Shown: positions 8,960-18,300, numbered from the stretch's first letter. The stretch: DNA of 51,111 nt from Hyphomicrobiales bacterium (GCA_900472625.1 UCIT01000050.1:1-51111), one strand, 5' to 3'. The notes: generated from the sequence alone by a model not told the origin. Translations and numbers: made by a program.

Positions 8960-10450
8960 TTGACTCGGTCTCCATCGAGTTTGCGACATGGCGATTGGAT
9001 AGCGATTTTGGCGGACCAGGATATTTCTCCACGCATTGCGCTCGATGCCGACCGCCGTCGGCCGCTGGTTGCTATCGTCGGTGGCGGCCTGTCGGGTGCG
9101 GCGGTTGCCTATCATCTGGCGCTGACATGGCGGGAGGTGCAGCCGGCCATCATCGTCTTCGAGCCGCGCCCGGAGATCGGCCGGGGCCTTGCCTATGACA
9201 CACGCAATGCGGCTCACCGCATCAACGTCCCGGCGGCCCGCATGAGCCTGCTGCCCGAGCAGCCGGAGGACTTCCTGCAATGGATCATCGACAACGACGG
9301 CCTCGCCGACGATCCTGAGGCAAACCGAGAAAATGGCAGCGTATTTCCGCGCCGGCAACTGTTCGGTCAGTATGTGGCCGCCGCGCTCCAGCCGCTTGTC
9401 GAGACAGGCGCCATCAGGCATCGACAGGCTTTGGTCACCGACGTCAGCCGCGACGGCGCGTTCTGGCGGCTATTTGACAGCCAGGGCGGGCAGAGCTTTG
9501 CGGATTACCTGGTGATAGCAACCAGCCACCCCGCGCCCTCCACGCCCAGAAATCTCGCCGCGCTCGCAAGCCATCCTCGGTTCGTCGCGGATTCAACCAT
9601 AGCCGGCTCGCTCGACGTCATCCGGCCGGACGACAGGCTGCTCATCGTCGGCAACGGGCTGACAGCGGCTGATGTCGTTGCCTCTCTCGCATTGAATGGT
9701 CACCGCGGCCGGATCACCTCGATATCGCGCCGCGGCTTGCGGGCGCGCGGCCATGCGCCTGTGGCGCAGGACCCGTTCGGCAGCTTTGATGCACCGCTGA
9801 TCCCTAGTGCCGCGCAGCTCCTGCGTCACGTCCGGCATACGGTAGTCGATGCCGCCGCGGCAGGACTGACATGGCATGCCGTCATCGATCAGGTGCGCGG
9901 CCAAGGCCATGCCATCTGGCGAAACCTGCCTGTCTCCGAGCGCCGCCGGCTCGTCCGCCATCTACGGCCCTTCTGGGATGTGCACCGTTTTCGTATCGCT
10001 CCGCAGGTCGAAGAGGTCCTGGATCAGGCGATCGAAGAGGGTCGCATGGATGTCCTCGCAGCCTCGGTCACTGACGCCCGCGTCCACGGCGACGAGATCC
10101 ACGTGACTCTGCGCCCGCGCCATGGCGCGCCGGTGGAGCATGTCTATGATGCTGCAGTGGTCACCACCGGGCCGGCGCATGGCGGCATTCTCGACAGCCA
10201 GCCATGGCTGGCGAACCTGCGCAACCATGGACACCTGCAACTCGACCCGACAGGTCTCGGCATATTTTGTAGTGACCGGTCAGAGGCCATTGGTGGTGAA
10301 GGCGCCGCCGACCCGACGCTGCTGATCTCAGGACCGCTGGCGCGCGGTACGTTCGGCGAGCTGATGGGTCTGCCGCAGATCACCGAGCATGCCGTCTTCG
10401 TGGCGCAGGAACTTGCGAACAAGGTTCGCTCTGTTACTGTAACCGTCTGA
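8960..10450 (+). CDS. FAD/NAD(P)-binding protein, COG4529 type
   Basis: About 496 residues. An N-terminal dinucleotide fold (VAIVGGGLSGAAVAYHLA, about residues 37-54) is followed by the RGLAYDT and HRINVPA blocks, typical of the FAD-NAD(P)-binding family (NAD_binding_9). A second glycine motif (LLIVGNGLTAADV) lies near residue 225. The protein is probably a flavin-dependent oxidoreductase with an unknown substrate. The start is uncertain: the frame opens with TTG at 8960, and no ATG precedes the Rossmann motif. A second member of the same family is at the right end of the window. Confidence 0.8.
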   Translation: MTRSPSSLRHGDWIAILADQDISPRIALDADRRRPLVAIVGGGLSGAAVAYHLALTWREVQPAIIVFEPRPEIGRGLAYDTRNAAHRINVPAARMSLLPEQPEDFLQWIIDNDGLADDPEANRENGSVFPRRQLFGQYVAAALQPLVETGAIRHRQALVTDVSRDGAFWRLFDSQGGQSFADYLVIATSHPAPSTPRNLAALASHPRFVADSTIAGSLDVIRPDDRLLIVGNGLTAADVVASLALNGHRGRITSISRRGLRARGHAPVAQDPFGSFDAPLIPSAAQLLRHVRHTVVDAAAAGLTWHAVIDQVRGQGHAIWRNLPVSERRRLVRHLRPFWDVHRFRIAPQVEEVLDQAIEEGRMDVLAASVTDARVHGDEIHVTLRPRHGAPVEHVYDAAVVTTGPAHGGILDSQPWLANLRNHGHLQLDPTGLGIFCSDRSEAIGGEGAADPTLLISGPLARGTFGELMGLPQITEHAVFVAQELANKVRSVTVTV

Positions 10451-10468
10451 TATAATTTCGGATACTGC

Positions 10469-10996
10469 TTAGCGTGTGCCCTCGGCAAAGGGTTCCAGCT
10501 CCGCGTCGAAATCGACCTCGACGACGTTGTTGAACACCGCCGTCGCCAGCATGATACCGGCGAAAGCGACGAGGTCCACCAGCGTCTTGGCGTCGTAGCG
10601 CTGCTTCAGCGCGACCCAGATTTCGGCCGGGATGGCATTGGAATCGGCGACGATCGCCTTGCCGAAAGCAGCGAGAAGTGCCTCCTCCTCTGAAAGCTCA
10701 AGTGCATCGGGATCGAAGCCGTTGCTGATCAGGGCCCGGCGGAAGAAGGTGATGGCGATCTTCGAATTGCAGGATTTGGAGATGGCGTGCGAGAAGATCC
10801 AGATCGGGCGATCAGCGATTGTCGCAAGCTCCGCCCGCAGCGTGAACCACTCGGCGTAGATGCGATGTGCCGCCGGCGAATGAAGCAGCGTGCGCTTCAT
10901 GTTGGTCATACGACCGCGGACCCTCACTTCCTCATCATGGGCCTGCCGAACCTCTTCGGCGGCAGTGTCGTAGTCGATCAGCGGGATGTGGCTCAT
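10469..10996 (-). CDS. Carboxymuconolactone decarboxylase-like protein
   Basis: A 175-residue, largely helical protein resembling the carboxymuconolactone decarboxylase/AhpD-like fold (residues about 25-165, with RPIWIFSHAISKSCNSK where family members have the active-site helix). Active AhpD-type members carry a CxxC plus His there; only a single Cys is visible here, so peroxidase activity is not supported. The frame opens at 11062, but MSHIPLIDYD from ATG 10996 is the natural start. It is convergent with the flavoprotein at 8960-10450. Function is unknown. Confidence 0.72.
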   Translation of the reverse strand: MSHIPLIDYDTAAEEVRQAHDEEVRVRGRMTNMKRTLLHSPAAHRIYAEWFTLRAELATIADRPIWIFSHAISKSCNSKIAITFFRRALISNGFDPDALELSEEEALLAAFGKAIVADSNAIPAEIWVALKQRYDAKTLVDLVAFAGIMLATAVFNNVVEVDFDAELEPFAEGTR

Positions 10997-11151
10997 GATG
11001 TCTGCTCGTTCAATCGGTGACAGGGCGGTCCGACGTTCGAAGACGCGCACCGGATCTCGCACCGGTGTTAGCGCAGGAACAGCGATGCTGCAAAGGCGGC
11101 AAGGACATTTCCTGGCTGGCAGTTAAACGGTGCGGCGAACGCCGAAATCGC

Positions 11152-12186
11152 TCAGGCGGCGTGAATCTGCGAGGCATAGGCCGGTTGCGCGATTTTGAAC
11201 CGGTTGCGACCGCCGCTCTTGGCGGCATAAAGTGCGTCGTCTGCTGCGGCGAACATGTCCTTGGTCTCGCGGTGACCACCGGCCAGCGCCACGCCCACCG
11301 ACGCGCCGATGCCCAGCTTCCTGCCGGCGTCATCGCAGGATCCGGCCAGCGATGTCACGATCGTATCGGCGATCCGTCTTGCATCGTCCTCGGACTGGTA
11401 GCGATGCAGTACCGCGAACTCGTCGCCGCCGATGCGCGCCACGAGTTCGGCACCGCCGACCGCCGCGAGAAGGCATTTTGCCGCCGCGATCAGGCATTGA
11501 TCCCCAGCTTGGTGGCCCAGGCGGTCGTTGACCTGCTTGAAGCCGTCGAGATCGATCAGGAACAGCCCGACCTGTTCCTTCGAGGTATCGGTTTCGCAGA
11601 GCGTCGCGAATTTCGACTGGAATTTCACCCGGTTCGGCAGGCCGGTCAGCATATCGAACTCGGCGAGATAGCGGATCTCGTCGAACATCTGCTTCTCCGC
11701 CGTGATGTCCTGCTTCATACCGAAGATGCGAACCGGCTCGTTACCTTCGCATTCGACGGTTGCGGTAATGCGGATCCAACGGTGGTTGCCCTTGCCGGTG
11801 GTGATCTCGGCGTCAAGGCTGAAGCCGCTGCGCTCACGGATTGCGCGATCGCGCCGCTCGGTAAGTTCAGCCAGCGATTTCTCGGAATAGAGCTTGACGA
11901 TCTCGTTGCGATCAAGCGGATGGCCGAGCGGCAGATCGAAGAGATCATAGACCATATCGGTCCAGGCCAGCGTCTCGTCAGGAAGGTTGCATTCCCACAC
12001 CCCGATGCGGGCGGCCCGCGAGGAATGGTCGAACAGCTTCTTCATGTGGGAGAGTTGGAGCGATGTGTCGTCGAGGCGCACCGGCGGATTGATCTCGCTG
12101 ACCTCAGGCTTGCGGCGGCTACGCGGCACTCTGCCTCGCGTTCCTGCAAACCGTGACGTGACTTCATGAACAATCGCTGACGACAT
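11152..12186 (-). CDS. PAS-GGDEF diguanylate cyclase
   Basis: Makes the second messenger cyclic di-GMP from two GTP. A PAS/PAC sensor segment (RAARIGVWECNLPDETLAW through RIFGMKQDITAEKQ) precedes a GGDEF domain with the intact active-site loop ARIGGDEFAV, so it should be catalytic. An RxxD inhibitory site is not obvious. No transmembrane segment is visible, so it is cytoplasmic. The frame extends to ATG 12309; I prefer ATG 12186 because AGGA precedes it by seven bases and the extra N-terminus shows no domain. It lies alone between unrelated genes. Confidence 0.85.
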   Translation of the reverse strand: MSSAIVHEVTSRFAGTRGRVPRSRRKPEVSEINPPVRLDDTSLQLSHMKKLFDHSSRAARIGVWECNLPDETLAWTDMVYDLFDLPLGHPLDRNEIVKLYSEKSLAELTERRDRAIRERSGFSLDAEITTGKGNHRWIRITATVECEGNEPVRIFGMKQDITAEKQMFDEIRYLAEFDMLTGLPNRVKFQSKFATLCETDTSKEQVGLFLIDLDGFKQVNDRLGHQAGDQCLIAAAKCLLAAVGGAELVARIGGDEFAVLHRYQSEDDARRIADTIVTSLAGSCDDAGRKLGIGASVGVALAGGHRETKDMFAAADDALYAAKSGGRNRFKIAQPAYASQIHAA

Positions 12187-12334
12187 TGATAGGTCCTGCA
12201 GATGCAAGAAGGCCTTCATGCCTTCTGATTCGCATCTTGTTCGGCAAAGGTTGACGTTGTTTTGTCGAGCCGAATTTCCCACTCGATTTTGAGGGAAAGA
12301 GGAAATCATGGTGAATGAAGCCCTAAGGCCTGCA

Positions 12335-12601
12335 TCAGCGGCCAGTGCGACGAGCGATCTTCGACGCAGTCGGCACGTCCGGTGCGGTCTCTTCGGTATC
12401 GGATGCCCGCATCAACCGGCCGATCGCCCTCAACCGTTCGATCAGTTCGCTGCCATCGGCAGACGCTCGGGTCAGTTCCAGCAATTCATATTCCCGTGCT
12501 GCCTGCTGCCAATGATCGCCACCGCGGCCCTCCGGCCTACCTTCCGCTTCCCATAGCGAATAGGCACGCTGATTGATCCAGTCGTCCTTACGCAGAAACA
12601 T
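12335..12601 (-). CDS. DUF2934 small protein
   Basis: An 88-residue protein. Its first 40 residues (WINQRAYSLWEAEGRP, then GDHWQQAAREYE) match DUF2934, a short helical family common in rhizobia, often in several copies and of unknown function. The remainder is polar and basic. It sits upstream of, and on the same strand as, the diguanylate cyclase gene. Confidence 0.8.
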   Translation of the reverse strand: MFLRKDDWINQRAYSLWEAEGRPEGRGGDHWQQAAREYELLELTRASADGSELIERLRAIGRLMRASDTEETAPDVPTASKIARRTGR

Positions 12602-12740
12602 GAAAGACCTCTAACAACCAACAATGAAATAGCTTCTATCAAGCTGACAAACGGAGCTTAGCAACTCGTTACTTCACTGCCATTTTCAAGACTGAAACAA
12701 CGTTATTGCAGATATTTAGGCATCACAGGTTTGCCCCGGC

Positions 12741-13820
12741 CTAACGGAACGATTCCGGCAGCCAGGAATGGTAGAGAGGATGGTCGGAAAGGATCGGAAG
12801 CGAGGTTGGAAGACCGGTCCGCTGGGAGTGATAGGCAGCGGTGACGAGCTCCAGCGAATTGCGCGCATCGGCAAGCGCCACCGGCGGCTCTTCTCCGCGA
12901 ACGAGTGAGTTATGGAAGAGTTCGAACTGACGCGTATAGCCATCCTCCTTGGTCTCGTAGCTTGCCAGAGCTTCGTCGACGCGCTGCTGGTGCTCTTCGT
13001 TTCCGGCCACGAACGTCCATGGATCACGACCCATGGTGTAAGGCTCGAGAATGCTCTCGACCACCAGATCGCTGAAGCAGAAGCGCAGCCGAGAGATTTC
13101 CTTGCGCGAGCCGAGCGTCATCGAAAGGCTGGCCAGCGAACCGTTCGTCATCCTTATGGACAGCGCCGCCGTGTCCTCCACTTCGATCGGGTTGACCAGC
13201 GTCGTGCCGAACGAGAATATTTCGGCACAGGCGCCATGCACGTAATTGAGCATGTCGTGGGCGTGAATCGCGTGACCGAGCAACCCGCCGCCGAGCTCCG
13301 TCGCCCATTTACCGCGCCACGGCACCGCGTAATAATCCGGCCCGCGCCACCAATGGGTCTCGATCGTCGTCAGGAACGGTGCGCCGGTCAAGCCGAGATC
13401 GATCAGCATCTTCAGCTTCTGCAAGCCGGAGCCATAGCGATACTGAAAGATCGGCATCAGCTTCGGACCCTCGGCGCGGGCGACGATGCGGCTCATCTCG
13501 TCGACCTCGGCGATCGAGCCGAACAGCGGCTTCTCGCAGATGACATGCTTGCCCGCTTCGATCGCCTTGCGGCAGAGCTCGAAATGCGAGCTTGGCGGCG
13601 TGCAGATGTCGATGATGTCGAGATCGGATCGCCGGATCATCGTTTCGGCGTCCCCGGTGTATTCAGGGATGCCATACTGGTAGCAGAGGTTGCGCCCGCG
13701 ATCCTCGTCGAGCGAGCAGAGGACGGAGACGTTGAACAGATCCTTGTTCCACCGGAAGCCGGCAAGATGGCGTTCGGCAATGCCGGCGCCGATGACGCCG
13801 ACGCGGAGTTTTGCGGTCAT
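12741..13820 (-). CDS. Gfo/Idh/MocA family oxidoreductase (second gene)
   Basis: A 359-residue NAD(P)-dependent dehydrogenase-like protein. The N-terminal Rossmann motif is VGVIGAGIAERHL, the conserved EKP (ICEKPLFG) contains the catalytic lysine, and GGGLLGHAIHAHDML supplies the histidine region of the C-terminal domain. Family members act on sugars, inositols or their derivatives; the substrate cannot be told from sequence. ATG 13820 is preferred over the longer frame to 13898 because an AGGGGAACAGAG site precedes it. It starts 10 bases after the stop of the preceding paralogue, so they form an operon. Confidence 0.87.
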   Translation of the reverse strand: MTAKLRVGVIGAGIAERHLAGFRWNKDLFNVSVLCSLDEDRGRNLCYQYGIPEYTGDAETMIRRSDLDIIDICTPPSSHFELCRKAIEAGKHVICEKPLFGSIAEVDEMSRIVARAEGPKLMPIFQYRYGSGLQKLKMLIDLGLTGAPFLTTIETHWWRGPDYYAVPWRGKWATELGGGLLGHAIHAHDMLNYVHGACAEIFSFGTTLVNPIEVEDTAALSIRMTNGSLASLSMTLGSRKEISRLRFCFSDLVVESILEPYTMGRDPWTFVAGNEEHQQRVDEALASYETKEDGYTRQFELFHNSLVRGEEPPVALADARNSLELVTAAYHSQRTGLPTSLPILSDHPLYHSWLPESFR

Positions 13821-13830
13821 CTCTGTTCCC

Positions 13831-14841
13831 CTATCTCGCGCCGAGCCGGACGGCGTTGGCCTGTGCTTCCAGCGACAGCCGGCAGACCTCGTAGACATGG
13901 CCTTGGGTCATCGCCGTCTCCGTCCGTTCGCGAACATCGGCCGCGAAGGCAGAGAAATAGTCGAGTGGTTCGTCGCTGCAATCGATGTGCGTCATCTCCG
14001 TGCCGTTGACGAGGAAGAGGTGATCCTTGCCGGGGCGACCGGCAACGTCGATATACTTGCGCAATTCGATATAGCCTTCGGTGCCGAGGATCGTCAGCCG
14101 GCCATCACCCCATGTCGGCAGCGCCTCGGGTGTGAACCAATCGACCCTGATGTAGCCGGAGGCCTTGTCGGAACGAAGCAGGACCTCGCCGAAATCCTGG
14201 AAATCAGGCCTCTCCGGCATGCCGAAATTTCCGATGGAGCTGGCAGCCACCGTGGCGCTCGCCGATCCGGTGTAGAACAGGAACTGATCGACCTGATGCG
14301 AGGCGATGTCGATGATGATCCCGCCGAATTTCTGTGGATCGAAGAACCAGTCAGGCCGCGTCGGCAGTTGCAGGCGGTGCGGCCCCATTCCCAGAGTCTG
14401 GATGACGGTGCCGATGGCGCCGGCCTGCACCAGCTTGCCGGCCTTGACCGCGGAGCGGACGCAATGTCGCTCGGAAAAGCAGATCGAGAAGATACGGCCG
14501 GTCTCTGCCACCGCGGCCTTTACGGCGTCCAGCTGTGCAAAGCTTGTCAGGCCGGGCTTGTCGGTCATCACGTCCTTGCCGGACTTCATGGCGCGGATGG
14601 CAAGATCGGCCCGATCGCAGGGGATTGCGGCAATGCAGATCACGTCGATCGACGGATCGGCAAACAAGCGGTCGCGATCGATCTGGGGCGTATCCGGGTA
14701 GGTCTTTTCGAAATTTTCGCGAATGGCCGGAACGGATGTCTGCGGGCAGTAGCCCACGAACTCGGCCCCCGCCGCAAGCAGTCCCTTCACGTGATCGAAG
14801 GTGTGCCCATGGTCGATCCCGACAACGGCGAATCTCATCAT
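13831..14841 (-). CDS. Gfo/Idh/MocA family oxidoreductase (first gene)
   Basis: A 336-residue paralogue of the following gene, with the N-terminal nucleotide-binding strand MRFAVVGIDHGHTFDHV, the lysine motif TDKPG and the C-terminal block IIIDIASHQVDQFLFYTG. The first glycine motif is atypical (GIDHGH rather than GxGxxG), as in some MocA-like dehydrogenases. ATG ATG at 14836-14841 follows a TGGAGGA site ten bases upstream; the frame to 14862 is therefore not used. Together the pair looks like a small sugar- or cyclitol-modifying operon, but no transporter or regulator is adjacent. Confidence 0.85.
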   Translation of the reverse strand: MMRFAVVGIDHGHTFDHVKGLLAAGAEFVGYCPQTSVPAIRENFEKTYPDTPQIDRDRLFADPSIDVICIAAIPCDRADLAIRAMKSGKDVMTDKPGLTSFAQLDAVKAAVAETGRIFSICFSERHCVRSAVKAGKLVQAGAIGTVIQTLGMGPHRLQLPTRPDWFFDPQKFGGIIIDIASHQVDQFLFYTGSASATVAASSIGNFGMPERPDFQDFGEVLLRSDKASGYIRVDWFTPEALPTWGDGRLTILGTEGYIELRKYIDVAGRPGKDHLFLVNGTEMTHIDCSDEPLDYFSAFAADVRERTETAMTQGHVYEVCRLSLEAQANAVRLGAR

Positions 14842-15431
14842 ATGGATAAATCCTCCAGGCAATCCTCACGCGCCATCGACCTAAACCAGCGGCGGCGTCC
14901 TGGGCGAAAACAGACAGCGAAAGGCATTCACTGTCAAGACGAAATCAGCGGCGAGGCCAAGGTTAAATGTTGTTATCACCATGATATAATTGATAAATAT
15001 TTGTATCTAAATAGTTATTTACGTGCGCCGTCCAACAAATGAAAGTCGCCACCTAGCAAGCGTCTCCTGGTAAGGCCGCCGAGGTTTGAACCTGCAGAAG
15101 CTCCTTTTCCCAATTCTTCGCGTTATGTTTGAACCTACGGTTTTTCTCGCCTTAAACCAACGCCTGCGGACGACGGCCACAGCCACCCACGCTTATCAAG
15201 TTGCAGGGCGGCCTCGGCCGCGCCAAGGTCGATGACAGTATGATGGCGCCGTGTCGCTGCTTTAGCCGCCTCCCGGCTCGCGGCGGTTGCGCCGTTCGAG
15301 CCAAACGCAGCGACGAGCTTTTCGCTATCCACGGTCTCGGGTTCTGAACCATCGCGATTTGCTGACGGAATTTTTGCCCTTTGCAACTTTCGACAGGCTG
15401 CTCAATCTTTTGTTCCAAAAAGGAGATCCTC
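14842..15431. other. Gene-poor stretch at left edge of the accessory island
   Basis: About 590 bases. An AT-rich segment at roughly 14955-15025 may hold the promoter of the leftward dehydrogenase operon. A reverse open frame at 15135-15386 (83 codons) has no recognisable domain and no good ribosome site, so I do not call it. Base composition changes here, and this is where the backbone gives way to orphan genes. I see no tRNA or integrase. Confidence 0.5.
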
Positions 15432-15806
15432 GTGGAGCATGATGAAGCCGAAGAGATACTGGGGCTTGCCGCCCTCGCCGAGTCGGGGCTTAAAGTTGAA
15501 TTCCTAAAAAGGCCTAAATCACTAGAGGCGATCGCCTTCGTTGAACCATGGAGCACGGAGCACGTGGCACTCTGTTTGCGCTTGCTTGTCATTGAGAAAC
15601 GAGGTGAGCGAGCAGGTGCGTCTCGAGACATACGGTTCACGACGGTCACCGAAGCAATTGCTCACCTGTCAGATTTATGCGGAGGCGGTGGTTTGATATC
15701 GCCCTGCTTTCGAACTCAGATCGAAAAAATTTTTGATGCCTGCGAGCACCACAGATTTTACAAGGCCCTCAAGGTGGTCAGAGATAAAATGGAGCTGGAG
15801 TTTTGA
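15432..15806 (+). CDS. Hypothetical protein, 124 residues
   Basis: A soluble, mainly helical protein that I do not recognise. The frame is open from 15381, but GTG 15432 has a perfect AGGAG at 15421-15425 six bases before it, so this start is well supported. There is no signal peptide or membrane segment; a CGGGG turn lies near residue 84. It is convergent with the phosphoribosyltransferase-like gene at 15865-16566, about 60 bases away. Its place among conflict-type genes suggests an accessory role, but nothing in the sequence states one. Confidence 0.6.
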   Translation: MEHDEAEEILGLAALAESGLKVEFLKRPKSLEAIAFVEPWSTEHVALCLRLLVIEKRGERAGASRDIRFTTVTEAIAHLSDLCGGGGLISPCFRTQIEKIFDACEHHRFYKALKVVRDKMELEF

Positions 15807-15864
15807 AAGTTCGAGGCCATACCGAAAGGTGGCCCCCTGATGCTTTTGATTTCGGCAGCGTTAG

Positions 15865-16566
15865 CTAGATCATGCTGAGACCGTTACCCGGCTTCGACCG
15901 TTTCTGGAAATTGTATCGAGAACGGAAAATTTCCGGCACGTATGTGCTTGCTTCTTCAAACGATCGAAATCCAGCTCGTTCCAGGTTGGACGTGCCGACC
16001 CCAGGCCGTAGAACGCCGGTATGGGTGAGATTGGGATCTCTCTGCAGTTCGATCCACTTTACACGGTCGCGAAGTTTTTTTGGAAGTGCCAGCCTGAATT
16101 GTTCTTCTGCCTCGGTGTGAGCCACCGGTGTTAGTACGGCGATTGTCTCGTATTTTTGTTCACTCGAGTCGAAGACGACATGCGCTGCCATCGATTCTAG
16201 CTCAGTTATCGTGCCAATAGATTGGCTGAAAAAGAGAAGCTGCTTCATCGATCCTGGAATCGGTTGGCTCATCGCAAGTTTTATTGGAGCTACATCTATG
16301 ATGCCGTCAAGCACGACCTGATTATCAGGCCAAAGGCACGTCACGGCTGTGAGGTGATCGTCCCATTTCAGTTGCTCCGCAGCAGGAACTGACATCAAGT
16401 CGAAATCCGCGACACTGGAGACAATGTGGATCTCACTAAGAGGAAAGAATTTGCACCTTTTCGCCTGTGTCAAAAGTTCGTGCGTCACCGTTCTCATGGC
16501 CAGAAAGTAATCAGCTTCCGACGTCGAAGGGTCACCTATTTTTCGCAACGCGTCTTTAGGCCACAT
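15865..16566 (-). CDS. Phosphoribosyltransferase-like protein, copy 1
   Basis: A 233-residue protein clearly homologous to the one at 22408-23115. Shared blocks in order are HIVSSVADFD, VTCLWPD, DVAPIK, QSIGTITELESMAAHVVFD, then IAVLTPVAHTEAEEQF, VLRPGVGTSNLERAGF and YVPEIFRSR. The GTxTELxSxxxH segment followed by a hydrophobic strand resembles the PRPP-binding loop and following strand of type I phosphoribosyltransferases, but the usual acidic pair before the loop is missing; this assignment is inference. It overlaps the small gene upstream by 11 bases, exactly the arrangement of copy 2. Confidence 0.6.
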   Translation of the reverse strand: MWPKDALRKIGDPSTSEADYFLAMRTVTHELLTQAKRCKFFPLSEIHIVSSVADFDLMSVPAAEQLKWDDHLTAVTCLWPDNQVVLDGIIDVAPIKLAMSQPIPGSMKQLLFFSQSIGTITELESMAAHVVFDSSEQKYETIAVLTPVAHTEAEEQFRLALPKKLRDRVKWIELQRDPNLTHTGVLRPGVGTSNLERAGFRSFEEASTYVPEIFRSRYNFQKRSKPGNGLSMI

Positions 16567-16762
16567 CTGACGTTTCCCTTCCTAGACTTTTGACCATCCA
16601 GTCCATCAGATCACCCTGTGAGAGCTCGTCCAAACTATTGTACCAAGCATCAAAGGCATCGAGCCACTGCGCACTGCAAGTTACAAGGCACGACGACGTT
16701 ATGTCTTCCAGTTCTGCGGTCAAGAAAAGCGCTGCCTCGGGCCCCCAGGTCTCTAAATGCAC
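16556..16762 (-). CDS. Small partner of PRTase-like protein, probably truncated copy
   Basis: 68 residues from a GTG at 16762, with a stop two codons upstream. Its C-terminal third (QWLDAFDAW, then ELSQGDLMDWMVKSLG) aligns with the end of the 141-residue protein at 23109-23534 (QFFDRYNDW, then MMSQRSILQKLTLEGL). Because that relative is twice as long and the ribosome site here is poor, this may be a remnant whose 5' part was lost. Its stop overlaps the start of the PRTase-like gene, so it still sits in the coupled position. Confidence 0.45.
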   Translation of the reverse strand: MHLETWGPEAALFLTAELEDITSSCLVTCSAQWLDAFDAWYNSLDELSQGDLMDWMVKSLGRETSDVA

Positions 16763-16805
16763 CTGTTACGCTGGGAGAATTAGCGCCTCATGATCAGTTC
16801 CTCGA

Positions 16806-17003
16806 TCACACGTTCGGCTCTGGAGTGTAGCCGCGGGCGAAAATCGGACGCCACCTCTCCTCGATCCAGTCGATCGTGTCGCAGACACCCCTAGCGACAT
16901 CACGCGCTACCCTCTTACGTCGTCTAGTCCGAGGACGATTTTCTGGCCCCACAGTCACAACTAGTGGGTGTCTCGAATTAAAACCATTTTGAAACATTCC
17001 CAT
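16806..17003 (-). CDS. Short hypothetical protein next to IS110
   Basis: A 65-residue basic open frame (RKRVARDVARG, then DWIEERWRPIFARG). The amphipathic helix and the position at the head of the leftward pair make it plausible as a gene, or as the surviving part of one interrupted by the insertion sequence whose transposase starts at 17113. There is no family match I can name and the start is unsupported. It may overlap the left end of the element. Confidence 0.3.
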   Translation of the reverse strand: MGMFQNGFNSRHPLVVTVGPENRPRTRRRKRVARDVARGVCDTIDWIEERWRPIFARGYTPEPNV

Positions 17004-17009
17004 GATAGA

Positions 17010-18300
17010 CTAAATGTTCGCCTGGGGACCGGGTGACCCGTCTCACAATATGCAGGTATCGAGGGTTGCGTAAGTTAACCTCGCACAGAGCCTCATGCAT
17101 AGGAGACGGGCCATGAACGAGACTATCACATATGTTGGTTTGGATGTTCACAAAGAGACGATCGTAGTAGCGCTTGCAGATGGCGGCAGTCGCGGCGACG
17201 TTCGTTCGTTTGGCCAAATCGTCAACACCCCTGCTGCTCTGTCTCGGTTGCTGACGAAGCTGATTCAGCCGGGGCAAATGTTGAAGTTTTGCTATGAAGC
17301 GGGTCCTTGCGGCTACGGTATTCAGCGACAGCTATCGAATGCCGGGCACGACTGTGTGGTCGTTGCGCCGTCGTTGATCCCCAAAAAGCCTGGCGATCGT
17401 ATCAAAACAGACCGCCGCGACGCTAGCAATCTGGCGAGATTACATCGCGCCGGGGAATTGACTGCCGTCTGGATACCTGACGCCGCTCATGAGGCGATGC
17501 GCGACCTGGTCCGGGCACGGCTTGCTGCGGTCCGCAGCCTGCGGCAAGCTCGACAGCAGCTCAGGATTCTTGCTGCGCCATGGCTTTCACTACAGCCGCC
17601 CGGCCTGGACGCAGATGCATCGACGTTGGTTGGCCGGTCTTCGCTTTGAACAGCCAATCCACAACATCGTGCTTGAGGATCACGTCGCCACGATCGAGGC
17701 GGCAACCGAGCGGCGCGATAGGTTGACAAAGCAAATCGAGGCCACGCTAAGCGACTGGTCATTGGCACCTGTGGTCGTTGCGCTGCAATCGCTTCGCGGT
17801 ATGGCTCTGGTAACGGCTGCCACGATCATTGCAGAGCTTGGCGATTTGAGCCGCTTTACAAATCCGCGCCAATTGATGGCCTATCTTGGGCTGGTTCCAT
17901 CGGAGCACTCAAGCGGCGGAACTCGGCGGCAGGGTGGGATCACAAAAGCAGGCAATACGACTGCCCGTCGCATGCTCATTGAGGCTGCCTGGAGTTATCG
18001 TTTTCCAGCGAAGATCAGCCGTGATCAGTTGATCCGACAGGAGCAACTTCCTAAGCCGATCCGTGACACAGCATGGAAGGCGCAGCTAAGGCTGTGCAGC
18101 CGATACCGGAAGCTTGCGAAGGCCGGAAAGCCGGCAACGACGGTCACTACCGCGATTGCCCGCGAACTATCAGGCTTTGTCTGGGCGATTGCATGCCAGG
18201 TCCCACAGCGTTGAGCACAATCCTGAATCTAGCAAGGAGGATATAGGAGGCAGAATACCATGTGCGCCTGGGCAAGGCTGGGGGCACGGTCACGGCAGGA
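17010..18300 (+). mobile_element. IS110-family insertion sequence (ends not resolved)
   Basis: The transposase reading at 17113-18214 defines the element. IS110 elements lack terminal inverted repeats, so I cannot fix the boundaries by eye; the limits given are approximate. The 5' flank just before the gene contains a stem-loop (17060-17083, CGAGGGTT paired with AACCTCG), in the place where IS110-group elements encode their bridge RNA. About 390 bases after the transposase are non-coding and may include the right end. Confidence 0.65.
17113..18214 (+). pseudogene. IS110-family transposase, frameshifted
   Basis: The N-terminal DEDD domain (YVGLDVHKE, CYEAGPCGYG, DRRDASNLARL) is in the frame starting at ATG 17113, which has AGGAG at 17101-17105. 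The C-terminal Tnp20 domain (LRGMALVTAATIIAELGDL, LGLVPSEHSSGG with the catalytic serine, GNTTARRMLIEAAW) is in another frame entered by about 17566. Family members read QQL-SGFLLRHG across this point; loss of two bases near 17562-17566 explains the shift. Without recoding, only an N-terminal fragment ending at 17649 would be made, so the element is probably inactive. Confidence 0.85.

Noticed and set aside
11017..12156. 379-codon forward frame over the diguanylate cyclase
   Set aside because: Antisense to a gene with an intact PAS-GGDEF order; no domain on this strand.
12602..12740. Stress-sigma promoter in front of the DUF2934 gene
   Set aside because: No GGAAC with correctly spaced GTT was found on the reverse strand.
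13690..15042. 450-codon forward frame over the Gfo/Idh/MocA pair
   Set aside because: It spans two genes with catalytic motifs on the other strand and runs into non-coding AT-rich DNA.
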